Assembly (NCBI GenBank): GCA_002438625.1 | Contig: DJPS01000006.1 | Span: 1 to 49,915 of the forward strand | Source of the DNA: Christensenella sp. UBA6406 | GTDB taxonomy: Bacteria > Bacillota > Clostridia > Christensenellales > UBA1242 | Direction of reading: 5' to 3' | DNA length: 49,915 nt | Shown: piece by piece, positions 44,064 through 49,915 of the stretch | Layout of the letters: each line of letters begins with the position of its first letter | Numbering within the stretch: the stretch's first letter is position 1 | The notes under the pieces: generated by a model | The model's database searches: none | Told to the model about the DNA's origin: nothing | What the model saw: only the letters and a program-made list of their open reading frames with translations | Made by a program: the position numbers and the translations under genes

Positions 44064-45086
44064 TTAAAAACTTATCTTTAAAAGCATAAGCAGATAACCT
44101 ATTGCAACACTTATCACAAATAATGATGCAATTATGATAATTGCTTCCTTTATCTTCGCTTTTCTAAACAAAATTAGAGATGCAATTCCAACATTTGCAC
44201 AAAGCCCAGCAACCAAACTTGCGAAATTTAAACCGTCCAAAATGTAAAGTTGAGTGATTATAACTGATGATGCACAATTTGGCACTAAACCAACAAGTGC
44301 TGAGAACAATGGTGCAAAAGCAGTTGATGATTGCAAGAAATTAATCACATTATCTTCGCCAATAAAATAAACTATCAAACCAAACACAATATTGATTACC
44401 AAAATGAATGCAACAATTTTAAGAGAATGCAAAAATGGCATTAATAAAAATTGAATCCATTTATTTTCACTTTCACTGCAACATCCGCCACAACCGCAAC
44501 CGTGTTCCAAATTGCTTACATCAATATTTGTATTATTGATATCGCCATTTTCTCCGCCAACAGCCACAACAGCACTAGCATCAGCGTTTAAATTCGCATT
44601 CTTATTCTTTTCAACGCCACACAAAGCCTCCGCTTGATTTCCGCCCGCAACCACGCCTTGACTTTGCATCATCATTGCCTTAGACATAAGCCTTTTGTTT
44701 CGCTTTGTAAATATGATATCAATCAAAACGCCTATAACAATAGCAGAAATAAGTTTTATAATTATAACAGGAATTAATGCCTTTATTCCCTCAGGGCTTG
44801 AAATAAGCACCAAAATTGCCTCATCACTTGTTGCCAAAAACACGGCAAACAATGTTCCTATTGTTATAAAACGCCTTGTGTAAAGGTCTGCGGAAACAAC
44901 ACTAAAACCACATTGCGGAATAATGCCCAATAACCCGCCAAACACAGGTGCCCACTTGCTCATTATGCCATTTTCTAATTTGCTAGAAAAATAATATGAA
45001 AATATTTCAACCAATATGTAAGCAATGATTAAAAACGGAAATATTTTTAATGTATCTATTAAAGCATCTGACAACACATCCCACAT
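44064..45086 (-). CDS. ArsP-2-like multi-pass metal or metalloid permease
   Basis: This 340-residue protein matches the putative 10-helix heavy-metal exporter family (ArsP-2, annotated as arsenic efflux or manganese transporter). Two halves each begin with a similar pattern: FGGLLGIIPQCGFSVVSADLYTRR in the first and SALVGLVPNCASSVIITQLYILDG in the second. A cytoplasmic loop (about 135-210) contains a cluster HGCGCGGCC, a likely metal site. Substrate is not established. It has its own promoter, terminator and an inverted repeat near the start. Confidence 0.82.
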   Translation of the reverse strand: MWDVLSDALIDTLKIFPFLIIAYILVEIFSYYFSSKLENGIMSKWAPVFGGLLGIIPQCGFSVVSADLYTRRFITIGTLFAVFLATSDEAILVLISSPEGIKALIPVIIIKLISAIVIGVLIDIIFTKRNKRLMSKAMMMQSQGVVAGGNQAEALCGVEKNKNANLNADASAVVAVGGENGDINNTNIDVSNLEHGCGCGGCCSESENKWIQFLLMPFLHSLKIVAFILVINIVFGLIVYFIGEDNVINFLQSSTAFAPLFSALVGLVPNCASSVIITQLYILDGLNFASLVAGLCANVGIASLILFRKAKIKEAIIIIASLFVISVAIGYLLMLLKISF

Positions 45087-45094
45087 AATGCAAC
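45085..45094. repeat. Inverted repeat arm over the permease start codon
   Basis: ATAATGCAAC overlaps the ATG and ribosome-site spacer. Its exact reverse complement, GTTGCATTAT, lies at 45162-45171 over the -10 of the promoter. The pair spans 87 bases and looks like a two-site operator; a chance match of 10 bases in AT-rich DNA is possible. Confidence 0.5.
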
Positions 45095-45166
45095 CTTTCT
45101 CCTTTTATAAATTTTTCTTTTTTACTTTAACTTTTTAGAATTTAATCTTTCTATATAATATGTTGC

Positions 45167-45195
45167 ATTATAGCAAATTAAAATCAAATAATCAA
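45167..45195 (-). promoter_or_regulatory. sigma-A promoter of the permease gene
   Basis: TTGATT, a 17-base spacer ending TTTGC and a perfect TATAAT lie on the minus strand. Confidence 0.75.
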
Positions 45196-45278
45196 TACAA
45201 TTAAAAAACTTTTTCAAAAAATTTTGTATAGTTATCAATTTTTAACACACAATATCTTGTGAAAAGGAGCAAACAAAA

Positions 45279-45305
45279 ATGTTTCTTTTCAAAATAATTA
45301 ATTAG
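45279..45305 (+). CDS. Possible 8-residue leader peptide MFLFKIIN
   Basis: An ATG with its own AAGGAG (ten bases upstream) opens a frame of eight codons whose TAG overlaps the AGGAGG of the next gene. This arrangement would couple translation of the zinc-ribbon gene to the peptide. The peptide has no obvious function, and the frame is too short to be proved from sequence. Confidence 0.4.
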   Translation: MFLFKIIN

Positions 45306-45316
45306 GAGGCATAAAA

Positions 45317-45517
45317 TTGAGCAAAATTATTTGTGGTGAAGAAGCAAGAGAAAGTGGCGAATACGGCTGTTTAAATTGCGGTCAAAAATTAACACTTGAA
45401 AAAGGCGAGAGAATTCCACCTTGCCCTAGATGTTCTAACCAATCATTTGAAAAGATTACAAACGATAACGAAAGCAAGTTTGAAGAACTTGACAGAGATT
45501 ATAAAAATAACGATTAA
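45317..45517 (+). CDS. Small zinc-ribbon protein
   Basis: This 66-residue protein has the rubredoxin-like pair CLNC and CPRC in the pattern YGCLNCGQK...RIPPCPRCSNQSF, which will hold one zinc. Such proteins are common in Firmicutes and act in unknown roles. The start is TTG with a strong AGGAGG seven bases upstream. It is the only intact gene on the plus strand in this half of the window and diverges from the permease. Confidence 0.83.
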   Translation: MSKIICGEEARESGEYGCLNCGQKLTLEKGERIPPCPRCSNQSFEKITNDNESKFEELDRDYKNND

Positions 45518-45688
45518 TTTCTTTGTTTTTTACTATTTTTTAGTCTTACACAATTTACAATATCATAAAATATTTTAAACTTTGCATTTATGATAGATTA
45601 TTAAACAAATTAAGATTGTAAAGACTTTTTATTCCCTTATTAAATATTTATTTAGTTTTGTAATAATTGTTGTAATTATAAAACAAAC

Positions 45689-45722
45689 TTTTAGGCAATT
45701 CATTCCCTTTTGTTGCCTAAAA
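45689..45722. repeat. 10-bp hairpin in the 45518-45853 gap
   Basis: TTTTAGGCAA and its reverse complement enclose 14 bases. With the hairpin at 45730-45755 this forms a tandem pair that terminates or insulates the two converging genes. The rest of the gap is AT-rich, with an AT dinucleotide run at 45826-45838, and holds no gene that I can see. Confidence 0.6.
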
Positions 45723-45729
45723 CAAAAAG

Positions 45730-45755
45730 ATGCGTGCCCTCCACGCATTTTTTTG
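45730..45755. terminator. Bidirectional terminator between zinc-ribbon gene and res
   Basis: A GC-rich 7-bp stem ATGCGTG/CACGCAT around CCCTC is followed by TTTTTT on plus; on minus it is followed by CTTTTTGTTTT. It serves both converging units. Confidence 0.88.
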
Positions 45756-45853
45756 ATAAATTTTATTCAGCAACAATAATTTATTCAATAACAAATTACA
45801 AAATTGCCACTTAAATTTAATTTGAATATATATATATATTAAATGTAAATGTT

Positions 45854-48148
45854 TTATGCAGTGTAATTTCTTAATCCTGCTATTTTTTTTATTAAGTCTT
45901 CCACTGATAATGTATTTAAGCTTTCATCAAAAAATCTTTTATCATAAAAACTTGTATGAGACACTTCCCTTTTTCTTGTATTTACTTTAAAAATTGAAAT
46001 AACAACAGGTTTATCAAATATTGACTTGCCATTGCCCATATCATCAAAATATTTTTTATAAGCCCCTTTTAATGTCTCAGTTTTATCTGTGTCTATATCT
46101 TTTTCACCTTTTACTTCTATGTACAATAATGCATTATTCTTAAACTTAATTATAAAATCAAAATAACTATGTTTAATATTATTATACTTATCAATATAAG
46201 CCCCATTTACTTTACTTGTTGTAAAATTTTTTGCCCAAACATTTATGCATTTTTCATCGTCATCAATGTCGCTAATTTTGTTAAACACAAAAACTTCTGG
46301 ACTATCATCATTTTCACCAATCGGTTGATAATTTTCTTTACCATTAATATCAGTTTTAAATAAATATGATTTCATTCTAACTTTTTCTTCTTTTGCAACA
46401 TTTGTATAAATTATAGTGTATGCTTGTGGGTCATAACATTTTGAAACAACTTCAAAGTGCGGTTTATATTGCCTGTTCTTGTTTATAAGATTGTTTATAT
46501 CATTTTCAAATTTTTTTATGATAGTGATGTAAAACATTTCTTTTGTAAAATTAAATTTTTTATAAAATTTAATCATTTTAAAATTATCTTTCCAAAATTG
46601 ATAAAATATTTTTTCACAATTTTTAAATATTTCTTCATTTTTTAATTTTAATTTCTTATACATTTTAATAAATTGAAATACATTGCTAATTTTAACCACA
46701 TATTCTCCACCCACTGCGGAAACATATATATCTCTATAATAAAGTTCGTTGCCATCATATTTAAAAATGTATTGACTTAATTGTAAAATTTTCTCTTTAT
46801 TTTTATATAAGAAGTCATTTATATCATTTGTTAAATTTTGTTCCGCCACCTTTTTTATAGTTTGTTTTTCATCTTTAATTTCTATTGACATAAACTCTTC
46901 ATTTTTAAATTCTTCTTTAACTTTCGCATTAAAAATAATTAAGTTGTTATCCTTTGGTGCATTTGAATATATATAATATTTATCAGTTACTTCATTTTTT
47001 TGCAACCCCGCATAACAATTACGTTTTATTCTTCCTATTGTTTGAATATTTAGCCCCTCAGAACAAACATTTCTAAGTTGCAATAACATACAAGCCCTTG
47101 GTATATCCCAACCAGTTGCTGGCCCTATCTTAAATATAACAGCATCAAAATCACTTTTATTTTCGGAAATTTCATTCAAATCAAAATTTTCTTTATAAAT
47201 AGTGTTACTATCTTTATCGTTTTTACTTTTCCCAAAATACTGTGCATATTTTATGCCATTATAAGAAAATTTATCTTTTATCATTTTTAATGTATTTTCA
47301 AATTTTTGTCTTTTTTCATTGTCTATATTTGAACTGTTATCAACTTGAACCAATAATGCTGGATGTATATAAATATCATCTCGCTCTAATTTTTTGTATT
47401 CTTCTTTTATTTGCTTAAATTTTTTAATTGCATCATCAATCATTGCGTTATCATCCATTTCACCATTTAGCAATGTTATTGCGGTTGTTTTTAAAAGATA
47501 CTTTTCTTCATTTTTTATAGGATTATTTAAATCTTCTTCTGTTAATATAACCTTATTTATTGTTTGGTCTTTAAAGTTTGGTGTAGCAGTCATTTTTATA
47601 ATCAAATCAGCATTGTTTTGCATTAGTGATTCAAAATTTTCATCTTTTGATAGCCTTCCTCCTATATGAGCCTCATCTCTTATATAAATAAGTTTAAAAT
47701 CATTATTTTTTACCATATCTACAAAGTCATCTATAATGTGCCTTGTTGTCAATATTCTATCTTTACCAAAACTGCTCTTACCAAAAATATAAACTTTATT
47801 TGCTTCTGGTATAATTCTAATAGTCCCATCAGTCTTCATTCCGTTTTGACCTGTTTCACTAGGACTTTTGATATATTCCACCGCAAAATTAGAAAAACTT
47901 AAATCATTTTTATATTGCAAAATTTTTTGTTCAAATGAATATGGCAAATCAGATGATGATGGCGTAGCAATAACAAAAACAAATTTGTCTGTTACATTTT
48001 GTGCCATTAATTCCGCCATAAAAGCCGTTGCCATTAATGTCTTTCCGCTACCCGTTGGTGCTTTAAAATCTATCTTTACTTTTTTATTCGGATTATATAA
48101 TGAAAGTAGTTCATCAACCTTTTCTTTTTGTAAGTTTGTTAATTCCAT
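45854..48148 (-). CDS. res: Type III restriction enzyme Res subunit
   Basis: Res is the ATP-dependent helicase-nuclease of a type III restriction system and acts only with Mod. The 764-residue protein has a Walker A APTGSGKT at 30-37, the DEAH-type motif DEAH at 158-161, motif VI region IGRIKRN, and a C-terminal PD-(D/E)xK nuclease with the DFIIKFKN...YIEVKGE strand. It lies two bases after mod, the usual order. Composition is like its neighbours, so no recent transfer is obvious, though such systems move often. Confidence 0.93.
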   Translation of the reverse strand: MELTNLQKEKVDELLSLYNPNKKVKIDFKAPTGSGKTLMATAFMAELMAQNVTDKFVFVIATPSSSDLPYSFEQKILQYKNDLSFSNFAVEYIKSPSETGQNGMKTDGTIRIIPEANKVYIFGKSSFGKDRILTTRHIIDDFVDMVKNNDFKLIYIRDEAHIGGRLSKDENFESLMQNNADLIIKMTATPNFKDQTINKVILTEEDLNNPIKNEEKYLLKTTAITLLNGEMDDNAMIDDAIKKFKQIKEEYKKLERDDIYIHPALLVQVDNSSNIDNEKRQKFENTLKMIKDKFSYNGIKYAQYFGKSKNDKDSNTIYKENFDLNEISENKSDFDAVIFKIGPATGWDIPRACMLLQLRNVCSEGLNIQTIGRIKRNCYAGLQKNEVTDKYYIYSNAPKDNNLIIFNAKVKEEFKNEEFMSIEIKDEKQTIKKVAEQNLTNDINDFLYKNKEKILQLSQYIFKYDGNELYYRDIYVSAVGGEYVVKISNVFQFIKMYKKLKLKNEEIFKNCEKIFYQFWKDNFKMIKFYKKFNFTKEMFYITIIKKFENDINNLINKNRQYKPHFEVVSKCYDPQAYTIIYTNVAKEEKVRMKSYLFKTDINGKENYQPIGENDDSPEVFVFNKISDIDDDEKCINVWAKNFTTSKVNGAYIDKYNNIKHSYFDFIIKFKNNALLYIEVKGEKDIDTDKTETLKGAYKKYFDDMGNGKSIFDKPVVISIFKVNTRKREVSHTSFYDKRFFDESLNTLSVEDLIKKIAGLRNYTA

Positions 48149-48150
48149 AA

Positions 48151-49863
48151 TTAATCCTCACTTTCATCTTTGTATGGTGTTAAAGATGCTAACTCATTAT
48201 AAATGTTTAAATTACCATTTTCTACATATTTAGGATTTAACTTTTTAAAATTATCTTCCGCTTCAATTTTAATTTTTCCCGCCTTATCAATATCAGTTAT
48301 ATTTAACTCTTGTTTTACCAAGTCAAAAACTCTAACAGAATTGTTTATTAAACTCTTTTTGTCCTTTGAATATTCCCAAGCGATTTCTTCTCCTTTTGAA
48401 CCTTTACCATTTATAACCCTATACAATCTTTCTCTTGTAACATTAAGTGCGATATTGTTTTCATTATTCGTAACTAAAATAAACTTTCTATTTCCGCCAT
48501 CTTCTTCATTCAATTCCATAACTGCTTGCCCTGTTGTGCCTGAGCCTGCGAAAAAGTCTAAAATAAAAGCAGATTTATTATTCATAAGTTTTAAAATATC
48601 TTTAATTAGCCTTTTTGGCTTTTTCCCATTTGGAAACTTTATGTCGCCTTCCTTAGTAATATTATTCATATCATCATAATACTCCCACACATTTCCTCTT
48701 ATAGCAGTATCACAAATTTTTTGTTCATAATCATCAGTTTTGTGAACTGATTTTTCAATAGGCATTAAAAATCTTGTTGTTCCATCACCATTTAACGTAT
48801 TAAAAAGCATTAAGCCATTTTTGCTTAAAATTTTACCTGTTTGTAAATGATAAGACTCATCATCGGTCAATTTTTGGGAATATGCAGAATCTTGGTATAA
48901 CTTATCTTTATAATTATCCAAAAAATATTTATAAAAATTATAATTTGCAGTAAATAATAAATTCAAATTTTCATTATTTAATGCTAATCCTAATTTTGTT
49001 AATTCATGCATTATTTTTTTGTCTTGTTCTATTAATGTTTTCCAACTTACAATCTCACCATTTATCAAAGATTTAGAATAGTGAGAATCAAATAAATTCT
49101 TTTTCGCCGTATAAAGCGGGTTAAATTTTGCCTTCATCGCAATATTTTTTGCGTAAACCAAAAGATACTCAGAAGTTTTAACTATCGTATCTGTAACAGC
49201 GGATGTTTTAAGTCCATAAACATTTCGTGCAGTAAGAATAGTGACACATGAAACAAAATTCTCTTCCCCAAAAATTTCATCACATAAAACTTTTAAATAT
49301 GCCTGTTCATTGTCATCAATAGAAATAAAAATCACGCCATCATCAGCAAGTAGTTTTTTAGCCAATTTTAACCTTTCATTCATCATATTAAGCCAACCAT
49401 CACGGGTGTATTTATCCCTATAAATAAATTTACTTTTCCCTTCTATTTCTTCTTTGTAATCATTTCCTTCTGCCTTGCTTTTATCCGTATTATATGGTGG
49501 GTCAATATAAATTACATTTATTAAGCCTCGACCTTGTTTATCCGTATATGTTGCAAGCAAGTTTTTAAGTGCATCGTAATTTTCACCTATAATAAAAGAA
49601 TGTTCTAATGCATCGCTTTTATCTAGATTTATCCCCAATTTCTTATTTTCTTTTATATATGAAATGCAATTATGATTAATCTCTGGTGCAGAATCAAAAA
49701 CAAAGCCAGTTTTAATTCTTTGACTAATTAAAGACCAAACGGCATCCAAATCTTCTTCCGCTGTATTGTCTATAATTTTTTTAGCAATTTCCTTTTGTTC
49801 ATTATTGAAACTTTCCTTTGCTATTTTATCTATCTTATCTTTTAATAAAGCTCTTTTGTCCAT
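48151..49863 (-). CDS. mod: Type III DNA methyltransferase Mod subunit
   Basis: Mod is the adenine N6 methyltransferase and recognition subunit. The 570-residue protein has the catalytic motif IV DPPY at 121-124, followed by NTDKSKAEGNDYKEE, and the SAM-binding motif I FFAGSGTTGQAV near 450. This beta-class order, with the target recognition region between (about 200-400), defines type III. The recognition sequence cannot be read from the protein. An AGGAGG site and a 33-bp inverted repeat lie directly upstream; the true promoter is outside the window. Confidence 0.94.
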   Translation of the reverse strand: MDKRALLKDKIDKIAKESFNNEQKEIAKKIIDNTAEEDLDAVWSLISQRIKTGFVFDSAPEINHNCISYIKENKKLGINLDKSDALEHSFIIGENYDALKNLLATYTDKQGRGLINVIYIDPPYNTDKSKAEGNDYKEEIEGKSKFIYRDKYTRDGWLNMMNERLKLAKKLLADDGVIFISIDDNEQAYLKVLCDEIFGEENFVSCVTILTARNVYGLKTSAVTDTIVKTSEYLLVYAKNIAMKAKFNPLYTAKKNLFDSHYSKSLINGEIVSWKTLIEQDKKIMHELTKLGLALNNENLNLLFTANYNFYKYFLDNYKDKLYQDSAYSQKLTDDESYHLQTGKILSKNGLMLFNTLNGDGTTRFLMPIEKSVHKTDDYEQKICDTAIRGNVWEYYDDMNNITKEGDIKFPNGKKPKRLIKDILKLMNNKSAFILDFFAGSGTTGQAVMELNEEDGGNRKFILVTNNENNIALNVTRERLYRVINGKGSKGEEIAWEYSKDKKSLINNSVRVFDLVKQELNITDIDKAGKIKIEAEDNFKKLNPKYVENGNLNIYNELASLTPYKDESED

Positions 49864-49879
49864 TTTTCCTCCAAAACAA

Positions 49880-49912
49880 AATGAGTATAGAATACTTTAT
49901 TCAATACTCATT
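49880..49912. repeat. 33-bp near-perfect inverted repeat upstream of mod
   Basis: Arms AATGAGTAT (49880-49888) and ATACTCATT (49904-49912) continue inward, after one mismatch, with a second 5-bp pairing GAATA/TATTC around a three-base loop. It ends ten bases before the GGAGG of mod. It could be a bidirectional terminator for the gene beyond the window or an operator controlling the restriction system. Confidence 0.65.
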
Positions 49913-49915
49913 TTT

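Noticed and set aside
45826..45838. AT dinucleotide run as a phase-variation tract for the restriction system
   Set aside because: It lies downstream of res, past its stop, so slippage there would not change either protein or the promoter.
48203..48679. A 158-codon open frame on the plus strand inside mod
   Set aside because: It lies wholly opposite a well-supported methyltransferase and its product is a low-complexity shadow. The other long frames opposite rny, dacF, gatA, rarA and yunB were rejected likewise.
45854..49863. Recently acquired mobile island carrying the restriction system
   Set aside because: No integrase, transposase, attachment repeat or tRNA junction is visible and base composition matches the neighbours. 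The right boundary is outside the window, so transfer is neither shown nor excluded.

Overview
The window reads as a stretch of chromosome from an AT-rich (roughly 30% GC by eye), endospore-forming low-GC Firmicute of the Clostridia type. The evidence is a spoVAC-spoVAD-spoVAE cluster with yunB, ytfJ and a dacF-type carboxypeptidase, rubrerythrin, RNase Y, the GatCAB amidotransferase, and many TTGACA-17-TATAAT promoters with AGGAGG-type ribosome binding sites. I cannot name the lineage. Almost all genes lie on the minus strand. Exceptions are a tRNA-Trp, a broken pseudouridine synthase, a Cys-rich lipoprotein and a small zinc-ribbon protein.

Layout, left to right. 1-1930: tRNA-Gly(CCC) and tRNA-Thr(CGT), lexA, rnhA, tRNA-Trp. 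2130-8130: a minus-strand block running DUF2953 protein, ytfJ, dacF, rluB, a BaiN/YhiN-like flavoprotein, plsC and an S1-repeat protein; cmk and ispH, commonly found in this neighbourhood, are absent. 8233-9798: rny behind two promoters. 10270-16051: pheS-pheT-iscS-thiI. 16224-17118: a frameshifted RluA/RluD-family gene. 17115-19745: spoVAC, spoVAD, spoVAE, a terminator, then yunB. 19847-21502: a divergent asparagine-rich lipoprotein with two cysteine modules. 21640-24194: rubrerythrin, rarA, an unknown gene. 24313-24680: RNase P RNA. 24785-30914: secD, secF, recJ, hemZ. 31150-38194: frr, a small gene, uppS, cdsA, rseP, an exonuclease-only PolC-like protein and an unknown membrane-anchored protein. 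38282-40119: rpsB, tsf and a zinc-ribbon gene interrupted by TGA. 40409-43571: gatC-gatA-gatB. 44064-45517: an ArsP-2-like permease and a divergent small zinc-ribbon protein. 45854-49863: a type III restriction-modification pair.

Most of this is housekeeping: translation (pheST, gatCAB, rpsB, tsf, frr, tRNAs, rnpB, S1), sulfur transfer (iscS, thiI), envelope biogenesis (uppS, cdsA, rseP, plsC, dacF, secDF), DNA maintenance (lexA, recJ, rarA, rnhA), and spore formation and germination.

The points most worth a second look are the divergent lipoprotein with two 12-cysteine CxxCxxC modules beside spoVA, the PolC-like protein that keeps only the N-terminal, OB and exonuclease parts, the absence of dxr, ispG and ispH from their usual neighbourhoods, an Asp-to-Asn change at the SecF transmembrane motif, an in-frame TGA at an expected glycine of a zinc-ribbon gene, and several inverted repeats at promoters and start sites. 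I found no CRISPR array, insertion sequence or prophage.
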